Positions 23,224 to 35,773 of a DNA stretch of 64,000 nucleotides are shown piece after piece. The notes beneath the pieces were generated by a model, which saw nothing but the letters and a program-made list of their open reading frames with translations, was not told where the DNA came from and ran no database searches. The DNA is from Aegilops tauschii subsp. strangulata (Eukaryota; Streptophyta; Magnoliopsida; Poales; Poaceae): contig NC_053039.3 of assembly GCF_002575655.3 (NCBI RefSeq), positions 376,875,633 to 376,939,632 of the forward strand, written 5' to 3'. The translations under genes were made by a program, and so were the position numbers. Position 1 is the stretch's first letter; every line of letters starts with the position of its first letter.

Positions 23224-26200
23224 AATCATCATGCCTAGCTAGGGGCGTTAACCGTTAGCGCTTGTTGGGAGGCAACCCAATTTTATTTTTATTTCTTGCT
23301 TTTTGGTTCTGTTTAGTAATAAATATTTGATCTAGCCTCTGGTTAGATGTAGTTTTATGTTTTAATTAGTGTTTGTGCCAAGTTAAACCTATAGGATCTT
23401 CTTGGATGATAGTTATTTGATCTTGCTGAAAATTCCAGAAACTTTCTGTTCACGAAAACAATTGTTAAAAATCACTAGAACGTGATAAAATATTGATTCC
23501 AATTTCTGCTGATCAATAAACAAATTATCTAGGTCCTCCTATTTTGGTAGATTTTTCTGAGTTACAGAAGTATACGTTTGATACAGATTACTACAAACTG
23601 TTCTGTTTTTGACAGATTCTGTTTTTCGTGTGTTGTTTGCTTATTTTGATGAATCTATGGCTAGTAAAATAGTTTATAAACCATAGATAAGTTGGAATAC
23701 AGTAGATTTAACACCAATAAAAATAAAGAATGAGTTCATTACAGTACCTTGAAGTGGTGTTTTGTTTTCTTTCGCTAACGGAGCTTACGAGATATTCTGT
23801 TAAGTTTTCTGTTGTGAAGTTTTCAAGTTTTGGGTAAAGATTCGATGGACTATGGAATAAGGAGTGGAAAGAGCCTAAGCTTGGGGATTCCCAAGGCACC
23901 CCAAGGTAATATTCAAGGACAACCAAGAGCCTAACCTTGGGGATGCCCCGGATGGCATCCCCTCTTTCGTCTCCGTTCATCGGTAACTTTACTTGAAGCT
24001 ATATTTTTATTCACCACATCATATGTGTTTTGCTTGGAGTGTCAAATTATTTTGTTAGTATTTGCTTTCTGTTATTTAGAACAATATTTTGCATCTTTTA
24101 TTTCAATAAAAGTGGCATTGATAGCCTTTACTATGCCTATTTTACAAGTCTTCATGTTGCTGTTTGAAAACAGAAAGTTTACCGCTGTTGCAAAAATTCC
24201 CTAGAAAAGTAAGAATGTGATAAAATGTTGAAACCTTTTGCATAATAAGCTCTGATAAATTTAATACAGTGGGAATTTTCTTTCATAATTTTTGGAGTTA
24301 GGGAAGTATGATGAATCTTGCATTCTTTACAGACTATACTGTTTTGGCAGATTGCTGTTATGTTTGCATTGTTTACATATGTTTGCTTGTTTAATGATTC
24401 TATTTGAGGATAGGAGTATTGAATATGAAGAGACATTTAGTATGCAATGTTGAATAATAATTTTTGTGATTTTCTACAGTAGAGAATGATAAGGTTTTTG
24501 CATTGGTTTATACTAACTTATCTCACGAGTTCTTGTTGAGTTTGGTGTGGATGAAGCTTTCGAGATTTAGGAAACCGTGATATAAAAGGAATTAAGGAGA
24601 TGCAAAAGTTCAAGCTTGGGGATGCCCAAGGCACCCCCAAGATAATATTTCAAGAAGTCTCAAGCATCTAAGCTTCGGGATTCCCCGGTAGGCATCCCAC
24701 CTTTCTTCTTCAACAATTATCGGTTAGTATCGGTTGAGCCTAAGTTTTTGCTACTTCACATGATGAGTGTTGTCCTTGAAGTGTCGTTTTATTTTGTTTT
24801 GCTCGCTGTTTGAATAATATCCCAAGATCTGAAATTCTTAAATGGGAGAGAGTCTTCACATAGCTACATAATTATTTAACTACTCATTGATCTTCACTTA
24901 TATCTTTTTGGAGTAGTTTGTCATTTACTCGTGTGCTTCACTTATATCCTATGAGTAAATGGTTGAATGATTTGAATGTCAAAAATATGAAATTATATAT
25001 ATTTCATATGCCTTTCCCATGGGGAGTAATGCCTTCACATATAAGAAGTAGAGGTGGTAAATTTTTTAAGGTTAGCAAACATTGTATTGGTCACTTGAAC
25101 AATTCATCAAAGAATATTGAAGGAAGAGATGTTTCACATATAATACTATCTTGGACATCTTCTATGATTGTGAGCCCCATTAATTATTTTCAAACCTGAA
25201 CAAATTTGTTGAAGTTGGACAAGGAAGACAACATAATGAGTTATGCTTGGGTATATTTGTATAGAAGTTATATTGTTATGGATCCTCTAACATGTGGTGC
25301 TTGCTATTTAGAATCCTTTGCTAGCCAAAATATCTGTACTAAGCGGGAATACTTCTTGTGCATCCAAATTCCTTGAACCAAGTTTCTTCCATGAGTGTCC
25401 ACCATATCTACCTATATGCGGTTTTTACCTGCCGTTCCAAGTAAATTTGCATGTGCCAAACTCTAAACCTTCAAATAATAATCTGTTTTTTAGCCCGAAT
25501 CGCTCATGTAGCGACTAGGGGCTGTCAGTATCTTCCATGCTAGGTGGGTTATTCTCACGATGAGTGGACTCCGCTTATCATTCACGAGAAAATGGCTGGT
25601 AACTGGGATGCCCAGTCCTATGATCAAAAGATCAAAAAGAAATTCGTAAATAATTTAAACAAAACTCCCCCAGGAATGTTGATAGTTGGACAGCACCCGT
25701 TGTTTCGGACAAGCCGTGGAATGTGAATGTTGGTGGAGGGGGAGTAAAAAAACTTTACCTTTCTACCTGGGAACCGCCTATAATGTATCTAGTGTGGAAG
25801 ATATTGGGAACTCTTGGTCGTTATGTTGACAATGAAAGCATACCTCTCAAAACTATTTTCATCTCTGTTTTTGCTTCGAGCTCTGGCACCTCTGCAAATC
25901 CCTGCTTCCCTCTGCGAAGGGCCTATCTTTTACCTTTATGCAAGAGTCAGTAGTATTCCTTCTCATTCCAACCTACTCTTTAGTTGGTAAGCATTATGTG
26001 ATGGAAAGATCTAAGCATATATGACCATTAAAATATATTTGAGCATGAATTATTATTGTTGACATTACCCTTGAGGTAAAAGGTTGGGAGGGGAAACATT
26101 AAGCCCCTATCTTTCTCTGTGTTCGATGAATACTATTTGTTCTAAAAATATGCTTTGAGTGGTAGCAATCATGGAAGACTAAATGATAGTTGAGTATGTG

Positions 26201-26514
26201 AAGTTTGCTGAATCAAAGCTCTGACATAGACTCCTCCTGAAAATAAGATGGATTGTAATTGTTTGATGACTAATAACACGGTTTGTTAGTTTCAAGAAAG
26301 TTTATGATCTATACTTTAACATGTGAATAGCTTGTTACTTGATCATGAGAAGCTTTCTGATATCAGCTACTGTTATGACATATAATGATGCTAGAAAAGG
26401 TGATTGAAATTATCATTGATCAAACTTGTGCACCTGTTAGCATTCACACTTCATAAATTATTTCTTTTATCATTTACCTACTCGAGGACTAGCAGGAATT
26501 AAGCTTGTGGATGC
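23224..26514 (+). other. Non-coding interior of element G
   Basis: AT-rich sequence with no supported ORF longer than about 90 codons. CTTGTTGGGAGGCAACCCAA (23262) follows the ORF, as in F. AAGCTTGGGGATG-like motifs are at about 23877, 23933, 24613 and 24671; the polypurine site at 26501-26513 reads AAGCTTGTGGATGC. The stretch 24000-26470 has no counterpart I could match in F. Confidence 0.6.
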
Positions 26515-28200
26515 TGATACATCTCCAACGTATCTATAATTTATGAAGTATTCATGCTATTATATTATCCATCTAGGATGTTTTATATGCATTTATATGC
26601 TATTTTATATGATTTTTGGGACTAACCAATTAACCTAGAGCCCAGTGCCAGTTTCTGTTTTTTCCTTGTTTTTGAGCTTTACAGAAAAGGAATACCAAAC
26701 AGAGTCCAATTGACGTGCCAATTTTTGATGATTTTTTCTGGACCAAAAGAAGCCCCCGGAGTAAAAGAGTTGGGCCAGGAGAGTCACGGGCTGCCCACGA
26801 GGGTGGGGGAGCGCCCACCCCCCGGGCGAGGGCCCCTGCCTCGTGGACAACCCGGAGACCCCCTGACGTGAGACCTATGCCAAAAAATCCTATAAATACT
26901 GAAACCTCCAGAGAACAGAATAGACCGGGAGTTCCGCCGCCACAAGCCTCTATAGCCACCAAAAACCAATCGGGACCCTGTTCCGGCACCCTGCCGGAGG
27001 GGGGGATCCCTCACCGGTGGCCATCTTCATCATCCCGGCGCTCTCCGTGACAAGGAGGGAGTAGTTCACCCTCGGGGCTGAGGGTATGTACCAGTAGCTA
27101 TTTGTTTGATCTCTCTCTCTCTCTCGTGTTCTTGATTTGGCACGATCTTGATGTATCGCGAGCTTTGCTATTATAGTTGGATCTTATGATGTTTCTCCCC
27201 CTCTACTCTCTTGTAATGGATTGAGTTTTCCCTTTGAAGTTATCTTATCGGATTGAGTCTTTAAGGATTGGAGAACACTTGATGTATGTCTTGCCGTGCT
27301 TATCTGTGGTGACAATGGGATATTCACGTGATCTACTTGATGTATGTTTTGGTGATCAACTTGCGGGTTCAGTGACCTTGTGAACTTATGCATAGGGGTT
27401 GGCACACATTTTCCTTGACTCTCCGGTAGAAACTTTGGGGCACTCTTTGAAGTACTTTGTGTTGGTTGAATAGATGAATCTGAGATTGTGTGATGCATAT
27501 CGTATAATCATACCCACGGATACTTGAGGTGACATTGGAGTATCTAGGTGACATTAGGGTTTTGGTTGATTTGTGTCTTAAGGTGTTATTCTAGTACGAA
27601 CTCTATGATAGATCGAACGGAAAGAATAGCTTCGTGTTATTTTACTACGGACTCTTGAATAGATCGATCCGAAAGAGTAACTTTGAGGTGGTTTCGTACC
27701 CTGCAATAATTTCTTCGTTTGTTCTCCGCTTTTAGTGACTTGGAGTAACTCTTTGTTGCATGTTGAGGGATTGTTATATGATCCAATTTTGTTATTATTG
27801 TTGAGAGAACTTGCACTAGTGAAAGTATGAACCCTAGGCCTTGTTTCAACGCATTGCAATACCGTTTACGCTCACTTTTATCATTAGTTACCTTGCTGTT
27901 TTTATATTTTCAGTTTACAGAAACCTATATCTATCATCCATATTGCACTTGTATCACCATCTCTTCGCCGAACTAGTGCACCTATACAATTTACCATTGT
28001 ATTGGGTGCGTTGGGGACACAAGAGACTCTTTGTTATTTGGTTGCAGGGTTGTTTGAGAGAGACCATCTTCATCCTATGCCTCCCACGGATTGATAAACC
28101 TTAGGTCATCCACTTGAGGGAAATTTGCTACTGTCCTACAAACCTCTGCACTTGGAGGCCCAACAACGTCTACAAGAAGAAGGTTGTGTAGTAGACATCA
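26515..28200 (+). repeat. 3' LTR of element G
   Basis: 1,686 bp, starts TGATACATCTCCAACG (G to A against the left LTR) and ends GTAGACATCA. The target duplication GACAG follows at 28201-28205. Confidence 0.9.
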
Positions 28201-28205
28201 GACAG

Positions 28206-29848
28206 CTCCCTGCGATCCTTACAGGAGGTTCGCTAGATTCGAAGGAGATGGCCAGCGAGTCACCGCCGGCCGCTCACTCTCCCAAGGCCAGGGGTGACAC
28301 CGAGGTGCTATCCCGAAGGACCTTCTCAGGCCAGGGACAGGTTCAGGAGGCGCCAGAGGGCGAAACCTCCGTCGCCGAACACCTGGGGGAGCAAATCCCC
28401 ATGGAGACTGACGATGAGGGCCGTGTTCGGTTCGGCGCTCAGCCGAATACGATTCCGGAGACCCATACGGCTCCGGAATCTTGTGTGCATCCTCCTTCAA
28501 AACAAGGGGGTATGCCCATTCCGCTGGTGACCTCTGTCCAACCAGGGGCACCGGATAATCTGATGGAAGCGCTATGAGGTGCTTCCATTGTGGATGAGCA
28601 CCATATCCTTATGGGTACGGTGTTTGAGAGGGTTCAGTCCGCCCAGAGCGGACTAATCGAAGCCTGCAGCAGCCTGCTGACAGGTTTTGAGGTAAGCGAC
28701 GCAAAAAGAGAAAATCCCAATATAGACAGTAGCCCCTGAGACACTGTCCGGTGTTCAGAAAGAAAGGCCGGACAGAGGATCAATCCATTATTGCAGGAAA
28801 CTAACGAAATATGTCTTATATGAATATGCAGGCGTCACTGCTGGCCGCGGCCTCACACACTGCCGAAGTCTCCGGACTAAAGCAGAGACTAGAGCGGGCC
28901 GAGGAGGAGCTCGGCCAGGTGAGGAGGCAGCTCCAGGAGAAGCAAGGTATGTAATGACTTGCTATATATTCGGAAAGTATAAATGATGTATATTGACTGG
29001 AGTGCCCTGATCTGTGTAGGAGCGGCGACCGTGGTCGAGGCCCTTAAGAAGGCACTGGCCGAGGCCGAGGAGAAGGCTGCTAAGGGCAAGTCTCCCGCAA
29101 AAAGCACGAGGCCTGACTCAATGAGGTCCAGCAAGAGTTGTGGGATGCTGTGAAAAAGTGGACCTTGGAGCGCGATGCTTCGGCTCAAGAGGCCGAACTC
29201 GCCAAGGCTCGCCAAAGCGCAGAAGCGGCCCGGGTTGAAGCCCAGTGCGCCCTCCAGGAGATCCAGGAGGCCAGGAAGATCGCAGCCGGTAAGGCGTTTA
29301 GTATGCAAAGCAAGTATGTGAAGAAGAAGTATCTTATACTAACCCGGATTCGAAGTTCTCCAGGGGCTTTTGCGGATCTGCCGCGCAGTGTATCTGACGC
29401 TGCGGAGTTCTTCCGAGCTGAACAAGGGTGCTCAACGGAGAAGCTGTTCTAGTCGCAATATCTTGCGCTAGAACATCCAGTGCCCTTTAGCGACCAGCTA
29501 AAACAGCTGGTCGAGCTGCATAGGGTGGCCGAACTAGCCATGAAGGATTTAATAATCCGGTTGTGGCCTGCCGAAGCTATACCCAGCAGCTACTTCGGCC
29601 TCGTGAAGCGGCTGGTGAATGCCTGTCCTTGGCTGGACGTCATCAAGTGGTCGGTCTGCATCGAGGGCGCGTGCATGGCCTTCGCCCGTGTCAAGGTGTG
29701 GTGGGCCAAGATGGACGCCGCCAAGCTTGTGACCGAGGGGCCGCCTGAGGGCAAGGAGCACCGCACACCCAAGCGGTATTTTGAAGACGTCCTGGAGGGG
29801 TCTCGTATTGTAGCGACGCAATGTGCGCAAGACATTATTTTCGAATGA
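28206..29848 (+). pseudogene. Antisense gene of element E, 3' exons (coiled coil and C-terminal domain)
   Basis: It continues the third exon after element G, up to a GTAAGC donor at about 28692. An exon at about 28832-28946 encodes SGLKQRLERAEEELGQVRR, a coiled coil, and the next (from about 29020) ALKKALAEAEEKAAKGK. The exon at about 29367-29848 encodes the C-terminus: FADLPRSVSDAAEFF, a TAG at 29451-29453, then PFSDQLKQLVELHRVAELAM and KDLIIRLWPAEAIPSSYFGL, ending in TGA. The same C-terminal pattern (YFGLVKRLV, ACMAFARVKVWW) is visible in the D copy. The whole would be a nuclear or structural protein with an N-terminal domain, an acidic linker and a coiled coil; function unknown. Confidence 0.65.
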
Positions 29849-31094
29849 ATACATTCATGTTGTCTTTCCCTTGTATGATGGAACAAAGCCGGTATGTAAT
29901 ATATTGTTTGCTATTTAAAAAAATTTACCTCCTGTGCGGCCGTATTTTGTAAATTCTGAGAGTTGGCCAGTCGTCGGCTTCTGCCCCCACGTAGGTAGTA
30001 CGGGGGTGTTCGGGATGTAATCTAAACACTCTTGATCCAATTATTTGGTCCTTGAAGGAGGTGTTTAGCGCAACGAACCAGGCAATCGGACTATGCGGCT
30101 TTAGCACCCTCACTTAGTCATAGGAGTTTGACAATAAAAAGGGTAGGCGCAGCCCCTAGTATCCGAACTAGGAGGCTATAAGCACCTGATCGGGTAAGTA
30201 CCGATCCCTCGCATAATGCGAAAAAAATCTCAAACGATTTGAAACCTCCGAAGAGCTGACCGGCTCTCGCCGCATCATTACTGTCAGTTTTCGGCTTTCT
30301 CTACTGAGGTGCTCATCCGGGTAAACCAGGCCACAGTCGCAGTAGTTATCCCTTTACTACCTTCGCCGATATAGCGGAACGTAAGGTAGCAAGCACAGGA
30401 GCCGGGCAACCCAACTATTGACCAAAGACATGATTCGGAGCCAATGCATATAGTGCTAAATTCGGGGTGCCGAACTATACTATAAGGTGCTCGGACTTTG
30501 CTGTCGTATTGCGGGGTGCTACGAAGCCCCTGGCAAATTGAAATGTACCAAAGTGTACGGGTGTTATTTGATAAAGATATCAAAGAAAAGGAAGGAAGAA
30601 AAAAGATACTAAGCTAGAGCCACAGAATTTGGGCCGCAAACTATTTCCGTTATATTTTGATTAATACGTCAAAGCGCATTTATAGAAGTAGTGCGATAAG
30701 CAACAGGCTATTTGACATTCCATGACCAAGGGAGAGCTGTGTGTGGGTCCTGAAGACAGGTAGGGTGATCGTTAAAGAGACCACCTTGACATTCCCCTGT
30801 ACGTCCATGCTTACTGCCATCTTGGTGTATTTGTCCTTTCGAGAGGACCGGTGATCAGGCCGTCAGAGGGGGCCTGCGGAAAATAAACCTGAAAAGGGAA
30901 AGAAGAAAAAGTGAAAGTATGTGTGTGTCCAGGGTCGGTCAGCCGAACTGCGGATCACAAGCTAGCTATGCCTCCGTCCATGCCCAAGGAATTTTGAGTG
31001 CGTAGTTATGTACGCGCGGTACGAATGCCGCCACTTGATCGGGACTGAGACGGAGGCCAAATTTCTAGTCGAGCTCTTGACGAGCCGAGGTGTC
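29849..31094 (-). other. Non-coding interior of element E where pol would be expected
   Basis: About 1.25 kb between the protease end and the antisense gene. I see no RT, RNase H or integrase motif on either strand. In element D the comparable place holds about 3.2 kb of RT-RNase H-integrase. Confidence 0.6.
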
Positions 31095-34000
31095 CTACTG
31101 CGGAATAGTCCGGACTCTCTTAACGGTGTCCGGGAGCTCGGCGGCCGAATTAAGGTTCTGCTTGAGAAGGCCGCTCATTACTTCTGCTGCTAGGGCAGCG
31201 ATGTGCTCTTCTGTACGGAGGGAGCGTCCCGTGTTTCCATTGAATGTTATGACGCCGCGTGGACCGGGGCATCTTGAGCTTGAGATAAGCATAGTGTGGC
31301 ACCGCGTTGAATCGAGCGAATGATGTCCGTCCGAGCAGTGCGTGATAGCCACTGCGAAAGGGGACGATATCGAAGATTAACTCCTCGCTTCGGAAGTTGT
31401 CCGGAGATCCGAAGACAACCTCAAGTGTGATTGAGCCCGTAGAGCGGGCCTCTACACCTGGTATGACTCCTTTGAAGGTAGTATTTGTGGCCTTGATCCG
31501 TAATGGAGTAATGCCCATTTTGCGCACTGTATCCTGGTAGAGCAGATTGAGGCTGCTACCACCATCCATAAGGACGTGCGTCAGGTGAAATCCATCAATG
31601 ATTGGGTCGAGGACCAGTGCAGCTGAACCGCCATGACGGATGCTGGTCGGATGACCCCGACGATCAAAGGTAATTGGTCATGACGACCATGGATTGAATT
31701 TTGCGGCAACTGGCTCTATCGCGTAGACGTCCCTGAGCGCGCGCTTGCGTTCCCTCTTGGGGATTTGTGTAGCATATATCATGTTCACTGTTTTGACCTG
31801 AGGGGGAAACTTCTTCTGTCCCCTTGTGTTCGGTTGCCGGGGCTCCTCGTCATCGTCCTCGTTGTGCGATCCTTTTTCCTTGTTCTCGGCATTTAATTTG
31901 CCAGCCTGTTTAAAAACCCAACAAACTCTGTTGGTATGGTTGGCTGGTTTGTCTTGGGTGCCATGTATATGGCACGGACGATTGAGTATGCGGTCCAAGC
32001 TGGATGGTCCCTGATTGTTTCTTTTATATGGCTTTTTCCGCTGACCGGACTTGGATCCACTGAATCCGGCGTTGACTGTGGTGTCATCGGTGTTGTCGCC
32101 ATTGGTTCAGCGTTTGTGTCTGCTGCGTCGGAGCTTGCCGTTGCTATTTTTCACCACGGAGGTGCCCGTTTTGCTGGCCGTGTTTTTGCTACGGGCCAGC
32201 CAACTATCCTCACCCGCACAAAAGCGGGTCATGAGTGCCGTGAGGGCCGAGGTGGCAGGCGAGCCATTCGTCGCGGATGCTATGTTTAAAGGCCGCTAGG
32301 GCTTCGGCATCCGGATAGTCAACGATCTGGTTCTTTTTAGTTAGGAACCTAGTCCAGAATTTCCTAGCTGACTCTCCCTGCTGTTGAACTATGTGACTTA
32401 AGTCATCGGCATCTAGTGGCCGGACATATGTACCTTGGAAGTTGTCAAGGAAGGCTTCTTCCAAGTCCTCCCAGCTGCCGATGGAGTTTTCGGGCAGACT
32501 ATTCAACCAGTGCCGGGCTGGTCCTTTGAGTTTTAGTGGGAGGTATTTGATGGCGTGAAGGTCATCACCGCGGGCCATGTGGATGTGGAGAATAAAATAC
32601 TCGATCCATACCGCGGGATCAGTTGTTCCATCGTATGATTCGATATTCACGGGTTTAAACCCTTCTAGGAATTCATGATCCATTACTTCGTCAGTGAAGC
32701 AAAGAGGGTGTGCGGCGCCTCTATATCGGGCCGCGTCACGACGTAGCTCCGATGGAGACCGTCGGCAGTTGTCAGCCCGGGCGTGACTGGGTTTGTCACG
32801 TCCGAATAGATAGCCGTTGTCGCGTGTCAAGGCACGTCCTCGCGATCTGTAGATCGATCTGGTATATCCTGCTTTACTGTCCAGGTCCTGCCGAAGGTCA
32901 TATGTATATCCCCGAGCTGTTTTATCTCTGTTTTTACGTTGAGGTGGGGCGGGCTACTGTTCGGCTTGAGCTACCGCTTTATCCCGACCGCGTGGTGGTC
33001 GGTCAGCCGCATTGTCCCAACCGCGCGGTGGTCGGTCGGCCGCATTGCGCACGGGAGGTATGGGCTCCGGCGCCTCCTAATCGAACTGGGGTAGCAATTT
33101 GCGCTTGGGTTAAGTCTTGGTTGGGCGTTTGAGGCCGGATTCTTCGGCTGCCAGGACATCAGTCCGTCTATCGTTGAGCAGATCTTGGTCAGCTTGAAGC
33201 CGCTACTACTTCTTTTTCAGGCTCCTTGCAGTGGCTATTAGCTGGCGTTTGAAGCGCTCCTGCTCGAGAGGTTCCTCAGGCACGATGAAATCCTCGTTGC
33301 CGAGGCTCACGTCATCCACGGAGAGTGGAAGATAATTACTGTCCTCCGAGTCATTGTGTTCGGCCTATTCATCAGGGCTAAATTGCCCGTCTTCCCGTTC
33401 CTCCTGTTCGGAGGTTGCCTCAATGGGGTCTTCATTATCTTCGGCATCGTCCGGAGTATTATTTTCTCCGGTGCCAGTATTGCTGTCTTTGAAATGACGT
33501 GACTTAGGGTGGCGTCTATGACGCCGGCGTTTGGACTGTGTCTCGGGAGGTTTATCCTCAACTGGATCTTCTTTGTCATCGTCGTTGGTTTCTTTAGGTG
33601 TATCCACCATATACACGTCGTACGAGGAAGTGGCCGTCCAGCGTCCGGTAAACGGCGGGTTTTGGCCCTGCTCCTCGCCGGCATCGTCGTCCATACCGTC
33701 GATGTCTTCGGAGCCGTAATCGAGCATGTCGGTTAAGTCCTCGACTGTGGCTATGAAGTGGGTGGCGAGTGGGAAGCGAAATTCTCCATCATCAGCCTGC
33801 AGTTCGAACGGGACATAATTCGGCTGTGAGTCCCCCGCCAAGGATAGGTTTTTCAATGAGTTTAGCACGTCGCCAAAAGGCGAGTGCCGGAAGATGTCCG
33901 CGGCGCTGAATTCGATGATCGATGACTGACCAGGCTCGACGTCCGCGGTCGCACGTGGTTCAGAATTTATAGACGAGAACGAGTCCGGGGTTCCGGAGAC

Positions 34001-34435
34001 ACAGATATCATGCGAGGTTAAGTCTGTGTGCAACTCCAACGCCGTGGAGTCTGTGGCCTCCGTGGCGGGGTTGAGCTTCCCGTCCTTGGATGACGCGATC
34101 TGCTCTGGATCTAAGGCCAAAGCAGCAGGAGCTATCTCCTGGATGTGGTCCGATGACAGATTTAAGTCATGTTCATCGAGGTGATAGGGAGCGGCCGCCG
34201 CGGTCTTGAATCCGTCGAAGATGAAGTCTCCACGGATGTCCGCGACGTAGTTCAAGCTTCCAAATCTGACCTGATGGCCAGGGGCGTAGCTGTCGATCTG
34301 CTCCAGATGGCCAAGCGAGTTGGCCCGCAGTGCGAAGCCGCCGAACACGAAGATCTGTCCGGGGAGGAAGGTTTCCTCTTGGACAGCATCGTTGTGTTCG
34401 ATTGAAGGAACCATCAAACCTTTTGGGGATGGCAC
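31095..34435 (-). pseudogene. Gag and protease of element E, broken
   Basis: Frame open 34435-33365 from MPSPKG or, more likely, the Met at 34414. It has the shared FLPGQIFVFGGF and NYVADIRGDFIFDGF motifs and an acidic middle, and ends at a TAG (33365-33367). The same frame reopens at 32830-32210 with a typical retrotransposon gag domain (FLEGFKPVNIESYDGTTDP, GPARHWLNSLPENSI, SWEDLEEAFLDNFQGTYVRP). A frame change near 32230 leads to 31998-31678 (basic/acidic linker, KRERKRALRDVYAI) and the protease at 31569 with LMDGGSSLNLLYQ and GYHALLGRTSFARFNAVPHY. A TGA separates these last two pieces. It is about 3.3 kb, much longer than the gag-protease of D. Confidence 0.8.
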
Positions 34436-34461
34436 AGTGGAACTCTCAATGAAAGCACCAA

Positions 34462-34944
34462 TGTCGGTATCAAAACCGGCGGATCTCAGGTAGGGGGCCC
34501 CGAACTGTGCGTCTAAGGTCGATGGTAACAGGAGACAGGGGACACAGTGTTTACCCAGGTTCGGGCCCTCTCTATGGAGGTAATACCCTACTTCCTGCTT
34601 GATTGATCTTGATGAATATGAGTGTTACAAGAGTTGATCTACCACGGGATCGTAATGGCTAAAACCCTAGAAGTCTAGCCTGTATGACTATGATAATGAG
34701 TATTCGTCCTCCGGACTAAGCCCTCTGGTTTATATAGACACTGGAGGGGATCTAGGGTTGTACAAGTTCGGTTTGCAGAGAAAGGAATCTTCATAGTTGG
34801 ACGCCAAGCTTGCCTTCCACGCCAAGGAGAGTCCCATCCGGACACGGGTGAGAGTCTTCGGTCTTCGTATCTTCGCAGCCCATCAGTCCGGCCCATGGCC
34901 AACAGGCCGGACGTCCGAGGACCCCTTAATCCAGGACTCCCTCA
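34462..34944 (-). repeat. 5' LTR of element E
   Basis: 483 bp, intact. On the minus strand it has a TATATAAAC box at about 34730-34738. Ends TGTCGGTATC (left, plus view) and GGACTCCCTCA (right). Followed by the target duplication GTCGG at 34945. Confidence 0.9.
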
Positions 34945-34949
34945 GTCGG

Positions 34950-35773
34950 ACCCCTTAAAGGAGGAAGCCGTAAGAAAAAGTACCTGCTGTCATGGTGGAT
35001 AAATTCACTAAGTGGATTGAGGCCAAACCAGTTAAAACGGCCGAAGCCGGGCCAGTGATAGAATTCATATCCGGTGTTGTGCACCGTTATAGTGTTCCAC
35101 ACAGCATCATCACCGATAACGGCTCCAATTTCACAACCGATGAGGTGAAAACCTGGTGTGCTAATCTGGGTATTAAGCTCGATTACGCCTCTGTCTATCA
35201 CCCGCAAACAAACGATCAAGTCGAACGGGCCAATGGTCTTATTATGAGCGGCATTAAACCCAGACTAGTGCGGTCTTTGAGAGAATCAGACAAGCACTTG
35301 GTTGAGGAGATCGACTCCGTACTCTGGGGGCTGCGGACCATGCCCAACCGCACTACTGGATATACACCTTTCTTTATGGTGTACGGCGCGGAGGCTGTGT
35401 TGCCCGGCGATATTATCCATGACTCACCTCGAGTGCGCATGTACGAAGAGAGAGAGAGGCCGAGCTTGATCGGCAGGACAGCCTAGATGCCCTGGAGGAG
35501 GAGCGCGATGTTGCAAAAGTTTGTTCCGCATTTTATCAACAACAGGCCCGCGGATATCAAAGCAGAGAAGTACGGGCCAAGACTTATAATGTTGGCGAAC
35601 TCATTCTACGCTTGTCGGAGAAGAAAAAGGACAAACTCAAGCCCAAATGGGAGGGTCCCTTCAGCATTGACGAAGTTCTCACTGGAGGAGCGTACCGCCT
35701 GCGTGATGCATCAGACAATCGCCTAGAGCCAAACTTCTGGAACACGGCCAGACTCCGAAGATACTATGCCTAG
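34950..35773 (+). pseudogene. Integrase of element D, core and C-terminal part
   Basis: It resumes the integrase after E with the core: VDKFTKWIEAKPVKTAEAGP (34992), HSIITDNGSNFTTDEVKTWC (35101, second catalytic Asp in TDN), YHPQTNDQVERANGLI (35197, catalytic Glu in VERANG) and NRTTGYTPFFMVYGAEAVLP (35348). An AG-repeat expansion at about 35446-35459 shifts the frame. The C-terminal part continues with KAKTYNVGE-like sequence, KPKWEGPFSIDEVLTGGAYRL (35639) and NRLEPNFWN, ending TAG at 35771-35773. No chromodomain is seen, which fits the Tat branch. Confidence 0.85.

Larger units (their letters stand above)
20571..28200 (+). mobile_element. LTR retrotransposon G, pol-less, related to F
   Basis: Complete 7,630-bp element with target duplication GACAG (20566-20570 and 28201-28205). 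LTRs 20571-22262 and 26515-28200 begin TGATAC(G/A)TCTCCAACG and end GTAGACATCA. The interior is 4.25 kb, holds one ORF of 257 codons and no pol. By eye the LTRs differ at about 40 sites (around 2-3%). It shares interior sequence with F (ORF and 3' flank) but its LTRs are a different subfamily. It lies within an exon of the E antisense gene. Confidence 0.9.
11040..34944 (-). mobile_element. Gypsy LTR retrotransposon E, no pol (Fatima-like), complete ends
   Basis: A minus-strand element with both LTRs and a 5-bp target duplication GTCGG (11035-11039, 34945-34949). Its 3' LTR is split by element F and its interior by element G. Without F and G it is about 9.2 kb. On the minus strand: 5' LTR (34944-34462), gag-protease (34435-31095), about 1.2 kb of non-coding DNA, the antisense gene (plus strand, 19126-29848) and 3' LTR. 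No RT, RNase H or integrase was found, so it would need enzymes from a relative such as D. It is inserted in the D integrase. Confidence 0.9.

Noticed and set aside
31826..33132. Plus-strand frames at 31826-32299 and 32710-33132
   Set aside because: Opposite-strand shadows of the E gag-protease.
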